Shown: positions 8,206-17,247, counted from the first letter of the stretch. The stretch is 64,000 nt of DNA from Bacillota bacterium (GCA_017459895.1 JAFUCA010000038.1:1-64000); one strand, 5' to 3'. Numbers and translations: made by a program. The notes: generated by a model from the sequence alone, not told the origin.

Positions 8206-9036
8206 ATGGAATTTCAGTTTCTCGTAGAGAACAAGACAGAAACCGAAGGGATCCTGGCGGAGCACGGACTTTCGATCTACATCGATACCGGCGACAAGAA
8301 GATCCTGTTTGACGCGGGAGCATCCGACGCTTTCGCCATGAACGCGGACGCCATGAAGGTCGATCTGTCCCAGGTGGATCTGGCGGTGGTCAGCCACGGG
8401 CATTACGATCACACGGGAGGCTTCCCCATGTTCTGCCGGAGAAACCGCAAGGCCCCCATCTACATCCACAAGAATGCGTTCCGGGAATCCCACGGATTCG
8501 AGGACGGCAAGATCGAGGACGAGATGTGCGGCATCCGCTGGACGAAGGAACAGAGGGACGGGATCAGCAGCCGCTTCGTTCTGACGGACGGTCCGGTAAA
8601 GATCACCGACGACATCATCATCAGCGGCACCGTACCCATGGCCGAGGGGTTTGAACCCACCGAGAAGTTCTATTATTTCAGCGCCGGAGGAGCACCGGTC
8701 TTCGACGATATGTCCCACGAGCAGATCCTGGTGATCCGCTCCCCCGAAGGACTGTTCGTTTTCTCCGGCTGCTCCCACCGGGGCGTGATCTCCGCGCTGG
8801 AGGAGGCGCAGCGGCTGTTCCCCGGCGAGAAGGTTGCCTGCATGGTTTCCGGGATGCACCTTTATCATGCAAAGGCTGAGCAGCGCGCGGAAGTCATTGA
8901 GGCGTTCCGAAGAGCGCAGGTCGAGAAGATCATGCCCGTCCACTGCACCGGGATCGAAGCGATCTGTCAGATGAAGCAGGCCTTCGGTGATCGGTGCGTG
9001 ATCGGCATGGCAGGAGAGGCCTACCGTGACTTCTGA
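8206..9036 (+). CDS. MBL-fold metallo-hydrolase of the dihydropterin-ribofuranosyl-phosphate synthase-like group
   Basis: This 276-residue protein is a metallo-beta-lactamase-fold hydrolase. The metal motif SHGHYDHTGGF (about 64-74) matches HxHxDH with Tyr in the middle. The C-terminal SGCSHRGVISALEEAQ, GMHL and MPVHCTGIEA place it near the archaeal-type beta-ribofuranosylaminobenzene phosphate (RFA-P) synthase-like subgroup common in anaerobes. That name is a family label; the substrate here is not known. AGGAGG precedes the ATG at 8206, and the gene overlaps recX by 11 bases. It carries one 9-mer repeat at 8869-8879. Confidence 0.85.
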   Translation: MEFQFLVENKTETEGILAEHGLSIYIDTGDKKILFDAGASDAFAMNADAMKVDLSQVDLAVVSHGHYDHTGGFPMFCRRNRKAPIYIHKNAFRESHGFEDGKIEDEMCGIRWTKEQRDGISSRFVLTDGPVKITDDIIISGTVPMAEGFEPTEKFYYFSAGGAPVFDDMSHEQILVIRSPEGLFVFSGCSHRGVISALEEAQRLFPGEKVACMVSGMHLYHAKAEQRAEVIEAFRRAQVEKIMPVHCTGIEAICQMKQAFGDRCVIGMAGEAYRDF

Positions 9037-9526
9037 GATCAGGGAGAAATGCATGGAGCGGGCCTCCCGCTACCTTGCCTATAAGCCCAGGACCCGTCAG
9101 GAGCTCACCCGCCATCTGCAGGGCCGCGGATTTCCCGAGGAGGAGATTAATGCCTGCGCCGATCAGCTGGAGGAATACAACCTGCTGAACGACCTGGACT
9201 ACGCCAGCCTTTATATTGAGACCATGACGCAGCAGGGTCGGGGGATGGAGCGGATCCGCCGGGAGCTGGCGGCGAAGGGCGTGGACCGAAACACCATCGA
9301 GGATGCCATCGCAGAGATGGAGGAACTTCCGGATGAGGAGGAGCTGGCCCTGGAGCAGGCCGCGCGTATGCTGGAAGACCTGGAGCCGGCGGGACTGGAC
9401 TTTCGGGAGCGGGAGAAGATCAAGGCGCGGATCGCGCGCAGACTGGCCGGACGGGGCTTTCGCACCGATACGATCTACCGCGCAGTGCGGCAGGCCATGG
9501 AGCGGGCGATGAACGAAGAAGGATAA
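9026..9526 (+). CDS. recX: Regulatory protein RecX
   Basis: RecX binds RecA filaments and modulates recombination. The 166-residue protein is helical, with three RecX-type repeats; SRYLAYKPRTRQELTRHLQGRGF is characteristic. The open frame begins at a GTG (9026) inside the preceding gene with AGGAG nine bases upstream. An ATG at 9053 with AGGGAG six bases upstream is an equally plausible start and would shorten it by nine residues. recA is not in the window. The neighbouring recJ and rmuC are also DNA-repair genes. Confidence 0.88.
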   Translation: MTSEIREKCMERASRYLAYKPRTRQELTRHLQGRGFPEEEINACADQLEEYNLLNDLDYASLYIETMTQQGRGMERIRRELAAKGVDRNTIEDAIAEMEELPDEEELALEQAARMLEDLEPAGLDFREREKIKARIARRLAGRGFRTDTIYRAVRQAMERAMNEEG

Positions 9527-9559
9527 ACCGGGAAGCTTAATCAGGAGGACAGAGGATCC

Positions 9560-10039
9560 ATGGAAGAATATAAAAAGAAAATCAAACAGATCATCGACCG
9601 GTTCTATGTGGAGTGCATTGATGAGTTCAAGGAAGCGGAGCTTCGGATTGCCAATGACTCCAAGTTTCGGACCATGTTCCGCAAGAAGGATTACCGGGGC
9701 AACATCGAGATCCTGCGGGGCTGCAAAAAAGCCACCCGCTCGCTGCGCTTTCCCATGGGGGATATTCCGAAGGATGACAGCCTGACCAGGGATCTGGTGC
9801 ATCAGACGGAGCTCTGCATCCGCCAGTTCAACCGTCTGTGCGATTCCTATATCCAGATGCAGACGGCCCTGCAGGGCAAATCCGAGGGAAAGCCTCTGTC
9901 CTACGGAGAATATAAGGAAGTCTATTACCGGACCCAGGAAGACAACGTGGAGATGAACCGGCAGCTGAAGGAGCTGGATCTTCTGTACACAGATTTCCTG
10001 GATGATGAGGATTACGACGTCTATGAATTCATTAAGTAA
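9560..10039 (+). CDS. Conserved-looking helical protein of unknown function
   Basis: I do not recognise this 159-residue protein. It is highly charged, with no signal peptide or membrane segment, and appears almost wholly alpha-helical. The Arg/Lys/Cys segment NIEILRGCKKATRSLRFPMGD sits in the middle. The ribosome binding site is good (AGGAGG before the ATG at 9560). It overlaps the rmuC start and lies between recX and rmuC, so a link to DNA processing is possible but is only inferred from position. Confidence 0.75.
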   Translation: MEEYKKKIKQIIDRFYVECIDEFKEAELRIANDSKFRTMFRKKDYRGNIEILRGCKKATRSLRFPMGDIPKDDSLTRDLVHQTELCIRQFNRLCDSYIQMQTALQGKSEGKPLSYGEYKEVYYRTQEDNVEMNRQLKELDLLYTDFLDDEDYDVYEFIK

Positions 10040-11090
10040 CGGAGCGCTGCCGATCCTGATCCTGACTGCGCTGATCGCTGTGATCATTCTGATGGTTCTG
10101 ATTCTGCTGCGTCAGTCCGCTGCGCATCGAAGGCAGCAGGAGCTGAGCGTGACCCAGCGGCATCTGCAGGAGGAGATGGACCGGTCCCGGCAGGAAACAG
10201 TGGATATGGTCCAGAGCAGCGTCCGCCACATGGGTGAGCTGATCGCCCGGTCCCAGACGGAGGCGGCGGAGCTGCAGAGCCGGCGGCTTTCGGATCTGAA
10301 TCAGGAGATGAACAACGCCCTGCGGCAGGTCTCCCGCAGTCTCGGGGAGATGCAGAATCTGGCCACCGGAGTGGATGATCTGAAGAAGGTCTTATCCAAT
10401 GTCAAGACCAGGGGGATCCTGGGGGAGGTGCAGCTGGGCGCGATCCTGGAGGACGTGCTGGCACCGGAGCAATACGAAGAGAACGTGGCGGTCACCGGAA
10501 CGACCGAGCGGGTGGAATACGCCGTCCGGTTCCCGGGGGACGGAGAATCCGTCGTTTACCTTCCCATCGACTCCAAGTTTCCGGGGGATGCCTATATGAA
10601 TCTGATGGACGCCTATGAGCTGGGGGATCCGAAGGAGATCCGCACCTGCCGCGATCAGCTGCGCCGGGCGATCATCAAGGCGGCTTCCGACATCCGCCGC
10701 AAGTACATATCGCCGCCCATGACCACGGATTTCGGGATCATGTTTCTGCCCTTTGAGGGACTGTACGCGGAGGTGCTGCGCCTGAACCTGACCTCCCTGC
10801 TGCTGACGGAATACCGGGTAAATGTGGCCGGCCCCACGACCATGGCAGCCATGCTGAGCAGCTTCCGGATGGGATTTCGGACGATGGCTTTGTCGGAACG
10901 GTCCGGGCAGGTCTGGGATACGCTGTCCCGGGTGAACACCGAATTTGAACGGTTTGAGGAGACCATTGATAAAACACAGAAGCATCTGCTGATGGCCGAG
11001 AAGGATCTGGACGAGCTGATCGGCCCCAGGACCCGTCAGATCCGCAAGGCGCTGGCGGAGCTGTCGCAGCTGGATGAATTGTCGCGCTAG
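10023..11090 (+). CDS. rmuC: DNA recombination protein RmuC
   Basis: RmuC-family proteins are predicted membrane-anchored nuclease-like proteins that limit DNA inversions. This 355-residue protein has an N-terminal membrane helix (about 8-28), a coiled coil (about 30-115) and the RmuC core, including KTRGILGEVQLGAILEDVL, LPIDSKFPGDAYMNLMDAYE and TTDFGIMFLPFEGLYAEVLR. I start at the ATG at 10023, which overlaps the preceding gene by 17 bases; an in-frame ATG at 10002 is an alternative. No strong SD is visible, so translation is probably coupled. Confidence 0.9.
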   Translation: MNSLSNGALPILILTALIAVIILMVLILLRQSAAHRRQQELSVTQRHLQEEMDRSRQETVDMVQSSVRHMGELIARSQTEAAELQSRRLSDLNQEMNNALRQVSRSLGEMQNLATGVDDLKKVLSNVKTRGILGEVQLGAILEDVLAPEQYEENVAVTGTTERVEYAVRFPGDGESVVYLPIDSKFPGDAYMNLMDAYELGDPKEIRTCRDQLRRAIIKAASDIRRKYISPPMTTDFGIMFLPFEGLYAEVLRLNLTSLLLTEYRVNVAGPTTMAAMLSSFRMGFRTMALSERSGQVWDTLSRVNTEFERFEETIDKTQKHLLMAEKDLDELIGPRTRQIRKALAELSQLDELSR

Positions 11091-11098
11091 AGGTTTGT

Positions 11099-11839
11099 AT
11101 GAGCATATACGTTATTTCAGATCTGCATCTTTCATTCTTTCCGGGATCGGACAAGCCGATGGACGTATTCGGCCCCCGGTGGCACAATCACGCCCAAAGG
11201 CTGGAGACGGCCTGGCGGCAGTCGGTCACCGAAGAAGACACAGTGGTCATCCCGGGGGACATCTCCTGGGGGCTGAAGCTGGAGGATGCGAAGGTGGATC
11301 TGGACTGGGTGGCAGCTCTTCCGGGGAAGAAGATCCTCCTCAAGGGAAACCACGATCTCTGGTGGACGGGCATCACGAAGCTGAACCGGATGTACGGCAA
11401 TATGACCTTCCTGCAGAACGATCATGTGGAGGCGGAGGGGGTATATATCTGCGGCAGCCGGGGCTGGCTGACGCCGGACAACGAGGATTTTACCGCTGCC
11501 GATGAGAAGATCTACCGCAGGGAGCTGCTGCGGCTGGAGAGTTCTCTTAAGAGCGCGGCCCGCGCATTCGAACGGAAGAAGGCGGAAGAGGCCCCCGGAA
11601 CCACTGCGGAGGGCGGCCCGCGGATCCTGGGCATGCTCCACTATCCGCCGGTGTCCGACAGCAGCCGGTTCTCCGGGTTCCAGCAGCTGTTCGAAGACTA
11701 CGGCGTGAAGGATGTCTATTACGGCCACGTCCACGGAGAGGACGGATTTCGCAGCAGCATCAAGGGCGAGGTTCACGGGATCCGCTACCACCTGGTTTCG
11801 CTGGATTACCTGAACTGCCAGCCTTTGCAGATCCTGTAG
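11099..11839 (+). CDS. Calcineurin-like metallophosphoesterase
   Basis: This 246-residue protein has the metallophosphoesterase motifs in order: ISDLHLSF (DxH), VVIPGDISWG (GD), LKGNHDLWW (GNHD), and the late histidines in LHYPP and YYGHVHG (GHxH). It is a predicted soluble binuclear-metal phosphoesterase of unknown substrate, of a type common in Firmicutes. Only 8 bases separate it from rmuC. Copies of the 9-mer repeat lie near both ends: 11194-11204 (+) and 11818-11828 (-). Confidence 0.88.
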   Translation: MSIYVISDLHLSFFPGSDKPMDVFGPRWHNHAQRLETAWRQSVTEEDTVVIPGDISWGLKLEDAKVDLDWVAALPGKKILLKGNHDLWWTGITKLNRMYGNMTFLQNDHVEAEGVYICGSRGWLTPDNEDFTAADEKIYRRELLRLESSLKSAARAFERKKAEEAPGTTAEGGPRILGMLHYPPVSDSSRFSGFQQLFEDYGVKDVYYGHVHGEDGFRSSIKGEVHGIRYHLVSLDYLNCQPLQIL

Positions 11840-11861
11840 ACAGGAGCGAAAGGGGAACGCG

Positions 11862-13208
11862 ATGAATACGGTTGAACTGATCACAAAAAAGAGAAACGGC
11901 GGGGAGCTGTCCCGGGAGGAGATCCGGTACCTGGTGATGGGCTTCACGGAAGGGAGCATCCCCGATTATCAGATGTCCGCCTTCCTGATGGCTGTGTACT
12001 TCCGGGGAATGAGCCGGCAGGAGACGATCTGGCTGACCCAGGAGATGAAGATGTCCGGGGACATTGCGGACCTTTCGTGGATCCACGGCATCAAGATCGA
12101 TAAGCACAGCACCGGCGGCGTGGGGGATAAGACGACGCTGATCATCGGTCCGCTGGCAGCGGCCTGCGGAGTCCCGGTGGCCAAGATGAGCGGCCGGGGG
12201 CTCGGCTTTACCGGCGGCACGGTGGATAAGATGGAGGCGATTCCCGGATTTCGGACCGCCCTTGCGGAGGAGGAGTTCTTCGGCCAGGTGCAGCGCTGCG
12301 GGATCTCCGTGATCGGCCAGACAGCCCATATCGCGCCGGCGGACAAGAAGATCTACGCGCTGCGGGATGTGACGGCGACGGTGGAGAATCTGAGTCTGAT
12401 CACCTCCAGCATCATGAGCAAGAAACTGGCCTCCGGCTCGGACGGGATCCTGCTGGACGTCAAGTGCGGCAGCGGCGCGTTCATGAAGACCGAAGAGGAT
12501 GCCCGGTCGCTGGCGGAAATGATGGTGGATATCGGCCGCGCGGACGGAAAGAAAATGCTGGCTCTCATCACCGACATGAACCAGCCCCTGGGCAACGCGG
12601 TGGGCAACGCGCTGGAGGTGCGGGAGGCGATCCGGGTGCTGCGGGGCGAAGGGCCGGCAGATATCACGGAGCTTTCCGTTGCGCTGGCGGGCCGGATGGT
12701 CTTCATGGGCGAGCTGGCGGATTCGGCAGAGGATGGCATCGCAAAGGCTGGCGATGCGCTGCGCAGCGGCGCGGGCCTGGATAAGTTCCGGGAATTTGTC
12801 CGCGGACAGGGAGGCGATCCGGCGGTTGCGGAAGATCTGTCGCTGCTTCCGCTGAGTGAGCTTCGGATGGAGATCGCCGCGCCGAGGGATGGTTATATTA
12901 CCGGCATCGATGCCATGACCATCGGCCTGGCGTCCCAGCATACGGGCGCCGGGCGGCAGACCAAGGAAGATGTCATCGACCACGGCGCGGGGATCCTGCT
13001 GCATCATAAGAGCGGGGACAAGATCCGGGCCGGAGAGGCGCTGATGACGCTTTACAGCGCCGAAGCGTCCAAATTGGAACTGGCGGCTGCCGAAGCGGCA
13101 AAAGCCGTTCAGATCGGCGATGAGGCGCCGGTTCTGCCGCCGCTGATCCGCGGAAGCGTGGGAGAGGAACCGGTGCCTGAGAATCGAGAAAAGGAGTGTG
13201 GCCTATGA
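11862..13208 (+). CDS. pdp: Pyrimidine-nucleoside (thymidine) phosphorylase
   Basis: The enzyme splits uridine or thymidine with phosphate into free base and (deoxy)ribose-1-phosphate. The 448-residue length and sequence match the family: the phosphate/substrate motif KHSTGGVGDKTTLIIGPLAAACG, then KMSGRGLGFTGGTVDKMEAI, SIMSKKLASGSDGILLDVK, and a C-terminal swivelling domain (HHKSGDKI). Its stop overlaps the ATG of a nucleoside-receptor-type lipoprotein gene (ATGA), which suggests a nucleoside-scavenging pair. A 9-mer repeat lies at 12741-12751. Confidence 0.95.
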   Translation: MNTVELITKKRNGGELSREEIRYLVMGFTEGSIPDYQMSAFLMAVYFRGMSRQETIWLTQEMKMSGDIADLSWIHGIKIDKHSTGGVGDKTTLIIGPLAAACGVPVAKMSGRGLGFTGGTVDKMEAIPGFRTALAEEEFFGQVQRCGISVIGQTAHIAPADKKIYALRDVTATVENLSLITSSIMSKKLASGSDGILLDVKCGSGAFMKTEEDARSLAEMMVDIGRADGKKMLALITDMNQPLGNAVGNALEVREAIRVLRGEGPADITELSVALAGRMVFMGELADSAEDGIAKAGDALRSGAGLDKFREFVRGQGGDPAVAEDLSLLPLSELRMEIAAPRDGYITGIDAMTIGLASQHTGAGRQTKEDVIDHGAGILLHHKSGDKIRAGEALMTLYSAEASKLELAAAEAAKAVQIGDEAPVLPPLIRGSVGEEPVPENREKECGL

Positions 13209-14356
13209 TCAGATGGAAACACGAAAGCGCGGCATCCCATCCCGGGGCCCCTGGGGGCTTGCGGCCCCGCGGCCGGTTCCGGCTGGCTCTGCTGGCTGCC
13301 GCTGTGACGCTGGGTCTGATGACGTGCCTCTGTGCCTGCGGCGAGGAGGAAGAGACGGCGGAGGAGCCCACCAGCTTCGAGCTGGCGCTGATCACCAATG
13401 AGATCGGCGTGGATGACGGATCCTTCAATCAGACGACCTGGGCAGCCATGCAGGCATTCGGCGAGGAAAACGGACTGACCTGTCAGTATTACCCTTCGGA
13501 TGACGAGTCCTATATGAAGACGATCCGGGAGGCGAAGTCGCAGGGAGCGCAGCTGGTGGTTCTGGCGGGAAGTCAGCTGGAGACCATCGCCTATGAGGCG
13601 CAGGACAAATACGAGGATCTGAAGTTCGTCCTGATCGACGGTGTCCCAAGAGACAAGGATTACAACTACAATACCGGCTCCAATGCCACCGGAGTTTTGT
13701 TCGCGGAACAGGAGGCCGGGTATCTGGCCGGATACGCGGCGGTGACCGAAGGCTATACGAAGCTGGGGTACATGGGCGGCGATGCGCTGCCGCCAGTGAA
13801 ACGGTACGGATACGGATTCGTCCAGGGAGCGGCTGCGGCGGCAGAGGAGCTGGGAAGGAGCGGCGTCCATGTGCAGTATACGTATCTGGGAACCTTTGAG
13901 GCATCCGATGAAATCGAATCCGAGGCCTACGACTGGTTTACCGAAGACGGCGTTCAGGTCATCTTCGCCTGCGGCGGATCCATCGGAGAGTCGGTCATGG
14001 CAGCGGCGGAAACCGCCGGCGGCAAAGTGATCGGCGTGGACGCGGATCAGAGCGCGCTGTCCGAAACGGTCATCACCTCCGCGAAGAAGGAAACCGGCAA
14101 GGCCATTACGGATATTCTGAAGAACTATAAGCGAAACAACTTTGAGGGCGGCGCGATCCTGAACTACTCCGCCGAAAACGGCGGGATCGGACTGGAGATC
14201 ACCAATGCCCGCATGGAGGTGTTCACCCAGGAAGTCTACGATCAGGTGTTCGCCGACATCAAATCCGGTGCTCGAAAGATCGTCAAGGACATCGGAGACA
14301 AATCCATTTCAACTCTTGTGCCGGATACCATGGAGATCGAAGTGATCGACGACTAG
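13205..14356 (+). CDS. BMP-family lipoprotein, probable nucleoside-binding receptor of an ABC transporter
   Basis: This 383-residue lipoprotein has a signal peptide ending in the lipobox LCAC, with the lipidated Cys followed by GEEEE, and then a periplasmic-binding-type fold of the BMP (basic membrane protein, PnrA) family. Recognisable parts are NEIGVDDGSFNQTTWAAM, ATGVLFAEQEAGYLAGYAA and IFACGGSIGESVMAAAE. BMP proteins bind purine or other nucleosides. The start at 13205 has AAGGAG eight bases upstream and overlaps pdp as ATGA. The matching ATPase and permease genes are not next to it; a terminator follows directly. Confidence 0.9.
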   Translation: MIRWKHESAASHPGAPGGLRPRGRFRLALLAAAVTLGLMTCLCACGEEEETAEEPTSFELALITNEIGVDDGSFNQTTWAAMQAFGEENGLTCQYYPSDDESYMKTIREAKSQGAQLVVLAGSQLETIAYEAQDKYEDLKFVLIDGVPRDKDYNYNTGSNATGVLFAEQEAGYLAGYAAVTEGYTKLGYMGGDALPPVKRYGYGFVQGAAAAAEELGRSGVHVQYTYLGTFEASDEIESEAYDWFTEDGVQVIFACGGSIGESVMAAAETAGGKVIGVDADQSALSETVITSAKKETGKAITDILKNYKRNNFEGGAILNYSAENGGIGLEITNARMEVFTQEVYDQVFADIKSGARKIVKDIGDKSISTLVPDTMEIEVIDD

Positions 14357-14379
14357 GGTCGAAAGGTTGGCAGCATTCA

Positions 14380-14419
14380 GGGAGGTACACGCATCCGACG
14401 CGTATCTCTCTTTTTTATT
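14380..14419 (+). terminator. Rho-independent terminator after the BMP lipoprotein gene
   Basis: A 12-bp stem (14380-14391 with 14399-14410, one mismatch and two G-T pairs) has a seven-base loop and runs into TTTTTTATT. Confidence 0.8.
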
Positions 14420-14788
14420 GTGCCTTGATCCACCGTTTCAAACCATCGTCTCTACCACCAGATTCGAAATTCCTCTCAATATGGTAGGATCCTACCATAT
14501 CCCGTTGAGTTTGCTCATTTCGTGGTAGCTTCGTGTGACCGGATCGTCAGATCTGAAGATCACAACCATCCCACGTATAATGCAGGTTTATTTATACAAC
14601 TACGATCTATCACCGCATATCCAGCCTTTGTATATTAATGAATATTCATACATTCAAACTGTACCTCTAGGTCAATCTTCATTCTGAAAAGGAGGTGATC
14701 CGGCAAGACATAACATAATGTTCCCCAAATTATATGTAAACCAGGCAAAATGAGGCTGTTTTTGCACAAAACCGACCAAAGAAAAACG
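14420..14788. other. AT-rich gene-free stretch with a 22-bp perfect palindrome and one 9-mer repeat
   Basis: I see no gene here. The stretch holds a perfect 22-bp palindrome at 14479-14500, built from ATATGGTAGGA and its complement, inside an outer inverted repeat CTCAA (14475-14479) and TTGAG (14506-14510). It also carries a minus-strand copy of the 9-mer repeat at 14631-14641. The rest is AT-rich without an open frame that has a ribosome binding site. The palindrome could be an operator for the downstream secreted glucosaminidase, though it lies about 300 bases from that promoter. Confidence 0.6.
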
Positions 14789-14817
14789 TTGACATTGCAA
14801 GGGTGGTGTTGTATAAT
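14789..14817 (+). promoter_or_regulatory. Consensus sigma-A promoter of the secreted glucosaminidase gene
   Basis: TTGACA at 14789-14794 and TATAAT at 14812-14817 are both perfect consensus and are separated by 17 bases. This is the strongest promoter match in the window. The gene start is 68 bases downstream of the -10. Confidence 0.85.
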
Positions 14818-14884
14818 GCGGCATCTTTTACGCTCTTTTAAGGGAGCCAAAAAACGGTAACGTTTGGTTTGCAAGGAGAATATT

Positions 14885-16036
14885 ATGTCAAATAACACCA
14901 CTGCTAAAACAATGAACTATCTTGCTGTCGCGTTGATTTTACTGGCTTTAGTCGCAATTATGCCAATAATTACCAGCGATTTCGCTTTCGCTTCGGAAAC
15001 AGAAGAATTGGTAGACATAACACAAGAAGGTGTTAACCAAAATGACGCCGAAAACACCGAAAACGAGGGCGAATCGGAAGAAGAACCGGCGGAAGAAAAT
15101 AATTCTGAAGCCGAAAACAGCGGAAATTTTGCAGATTTTCCGGCCAGTTATCAATCCGCGCTGGAGGAACTGCAGGAGGATCACCCTTCCTGGAACTTTG
15201 AAGCGAAGCAGGTGAATGTTGACTTCTCCGATGCACTCGATGCGGAATGCGAAGGTTCAAGAAGCTTGGTCAACCCCAGCGAGCCGAAATCCTGGAGGGC
15301 GGACAGCGATAAGCGCTACGACGGTTACTGGTACAAGGCGAAGCGCAAGACCGTAGCGCATTTCCTGGATCCTAGAAACTTCCTGAATGAAAAGGATATC
15401 TATCAGTTCCTGGACCAGAGCTACGATGCCGATTCCCAGAATCAGGACACCATCGGTGCCATCATCGACGGTTCCTTCATGGACGATACCAATCCTGGAG
15501 GCGGATACGAGACCTACGAGTCCTGCATTCAGGACGCGGGAGCCGAGGCGAACGTTAATCCCAACGTGCTCGCAGCGATGATCATTATGGAACAGGGATG
15601 GGACGGAAGCTCTCTTTGCACCGGCAAAAAGAAGGGATACAAAGGTTACTATAACTTCTTTAACATCGGCGCCTGGACCACGGACAGCATGAGCTCTGTG
15701 GAGCGGGGTCTCTGGTACGCCAAGGGCGAGGGCGAAGGCAATACATCCTATCAGCGTCCCTGGAATTCTCCGTACAAAGCCATTGTGGGCGGCGCGGAAT
15801 TCTACTACGATAATTACATCTCCGACAACCAGAATACCTATTATACGAAGAAGTTCAACGTCATGAACGGGGCGGGCAGCATTGGATCCCACGAATACAT
15901 GACCAATGTTTCCGGCGCGCTGGATGAGGGACGTCTCGTCCGCAAGGCCTACGAAGGTCAGAGCGATCTTCCGGTGACCTTCGAGATTCCGGTGTACGAC
16001 AACATGCCGGAGAAGCTCTGCAAGCTCCCGGAATAA
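14885..16036 (+). CDS. Secreted N-acetylglucosaminidase-type cell-wall hydrolase
   Basis: This 383-residue protein has a signal peptide (about 5-35, ending AFASE), an acidic Glu/Asn-rich linker (about 40-80) and a C-terminal glucosaminidase-family catalytic domain. The likely catalytic Glu is in NPNVLAAMIIMEQGWDGSS, followed by YNFFNIGAWT and YYDNYISDNQNTYYTKKFN, as in LytB/LytG-type endo-beta-N-acetylglucosaminidases. It would cut peptidoglycan glycan strands. The ATG at 14885 follows AAGGAG. The first 250 bases are clearly more AT-rich than the rest, which hints at a domain join or relaxed selection in the linker. Confidence 0.88.
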   Translation: MSNNTTAKTMNYLAVALILLALVAIMPIITSDFAFASETEELVDITQEGVNQNDAENTENEGESEEEPAEENNSEAENSGNFADFPASYQSALEELQEDHPSWNFEAKQVNVDFSDALDAECEGSRSLVNPSEPKSWRADSDKRYDGYWYKAKRKTVAHFLDPRNFLNEKDIYQFLDQSYDADSQNQDTIGAIIDGSFMDDTNPGGGYETYESCIQDAGAEANVNPNVLAAMIIMEQGWDGSSLCTGKKKGYKGYYNFFNIGAWTTDSMSSVERGLWYAKGEGEGNTSYQRPWNSPYKAIVGGAEFYYDNYISDNQNTYYTKKFNVMNGAGSIGSHEYMTNVSGALDEGRLVRKAYEGQSDLPVTFEIPVYDNMPEKLCKLPE

Positions 16037-16045
16037 TGCAAAGGC

Positions 16046-16074
16046 TGGGCAGTCCGCAGATCATCTGATATAAT
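16046..16074 (+). promoter_or_regulatory. Candidate promoter of the M29 aminopeptidase gene
   Basis: TATAAT at 16069-16074 lies 17 bases after TGGGCA (16046-16051, 4 of 6 consensus bases). The -35 overlaps the end of a 9-mer repeat copy (16038-16048) that sits just after the preceding stop codon. A second TATAAT occurs at 16082-16087. Confidence 0.35.
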
Positions 16075-16117
16075 ATGTACATATAATATAGAAGAAAACC
16101 GAGGAGAAATAAAGAAT

Positions 16118-17227
16118 ATGGACCCGAGAATCGAGAAACTGTCAGAGCTTCTGGTCGGCTATTCCTGCGACGTGCAGCCGGGGGAGCGCGTGCTGATCAG
16201 CTATGAAGGAGAGTGCTGCCGGAATCTGGCGCGGCAGCTCATCAAGGATATCTATCAGAAGGGCGGACAGCCCTTTACCGAGGTGCGGGACAGCGTCATC
16301 ACCCGAGAGGTGCTTCTGGGATGCACCGAGGAACAGCTGAAATTTATGGATGAGATCTCCCTGGCGCAGATGAAGGGCATGCAGGGATACATTGCCATCC
16401 GCGCCGGCGCCAACACGTCGGAATTCGCTGACGTTCCGGCGGAGAAGCTGAATCTGTATTATCAGCTGACTCAGCCGACCCTGGACTACCGCGTCAACGA
16501 GACCAAATGGGTCGTTCTGCGCTATCCGAACGCATCCATGGCGCAGCTTGCCGGCACCAGCCAGGAAGCCTTCGAAGACTTCTACTTTGACGTCTGCACT
16601 CTGGATTACGGCAAGATGAGCCGGGCGATGGATCCGCTGGTGGATCTGATGAACCAGACCGACCGGGTGCGGATCAAGGGACCCGGGACCGACCTCAGCT
16701 TTTCCATCAAGGGAATCGGCGCCGTCAAGTGCGACGGTGAGCGAAACATTCCGGACGGCGAGGTCTACACCGCTCCGGTGAAGGACTCCATGAACGGGGT
16801 CATTTCCTATAATACGCCATCGGAGGAGCAGGGATTCACCTATGAGAACATCCGCTTCGAGATCCGGGACGGGAAGATCGTCAAGGCTACGGCCAACGAC
16901 AACCAGCGGATCAACCAGCTTTTGGACACCGATGAAGGGGCGCGCTATTTCGGCGAATTCGCTCTGGGCGTCAACCCGTACATCCTCCATCCGATGAAGG
17001 ATACGCTCTTCGATGAGAAGATCTGCGGAAGCTTCCATCTGACGCCGGGCATGTGCTACGAGGATGCTCCCAACGGCAACGATTCCGCCGTGCACTGGGA
17101 TCTGGTCATGATTCAGAGGGCGGACTACGGCGGAGGGGAGATCTGGTTTGACGATGTGCTCATCCGAAAGGACGGCATCTTCCTGCCGGAAGAGCTGCAG
17201 TGTCTCAACCCGGAGGCTCTGAAGTAG
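16118..17227 (+). CDS. M29-family metallo-aminopeptidase
   Basis: This 369-residue protein matches the thermophilic-aminopeptidase (M29) family in length and layout. The N-terminal part begins MDPRIEKLSELLVGYSCDVQPGERVLIS. The C-terminal half holds the metal-binding residues, including GERNIPDGEVYTAPVKDSMNG, GSFHLTPG and NGNDSAVHWDLVMI. It removes N-terminal amino acids from cytoplasmic peptides using two metal ions. Its own promoter is plausible, and the gene is followed closely by a DapF-like racemase gene. Confidence 0.92.
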   Translation: MDPRIEKLSELLVGYSCDVQPGERVLISYEGECCRNLARQLIKDIYQKGGQPFTEVRDSVITREVLLGCTEEQLKFMDEISLAQMKGMQGYIAIRAGANTSEFADVPAEKLNLYYQLTQPTLDYRVNETKWVVLRYPNASMAQLAGTSQEAFEDFYFDVCTLDYGKMSRAMDPLVDLMNQTDRVRIKGPGTDLSFSIKGIGAVKCDGERNIPDGEVYTAPVKDSMNGVISYNTPSEEQGFTYENIRFEIRDGKIVKATANDNQRINQLLDTDEGARYFGEFALGVNPYILHPMKDTLFDEKICGSFHLTPGMCYEDAPNGNDSAVHWDLVMIQRADYGGGEIWFDDVLIRKDGIFLPEELQCLNPEALK

Positions 17228-17247
17228 CTATATGTGAGGTTAATAAT

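Noticed and set aside
14635-14901. 88-codon minus-strand frame in the AT-rich gap
   Set aside because: It overlaps the consensus promoter and start of the glucosaminidase gene and has no recognisable sequence.
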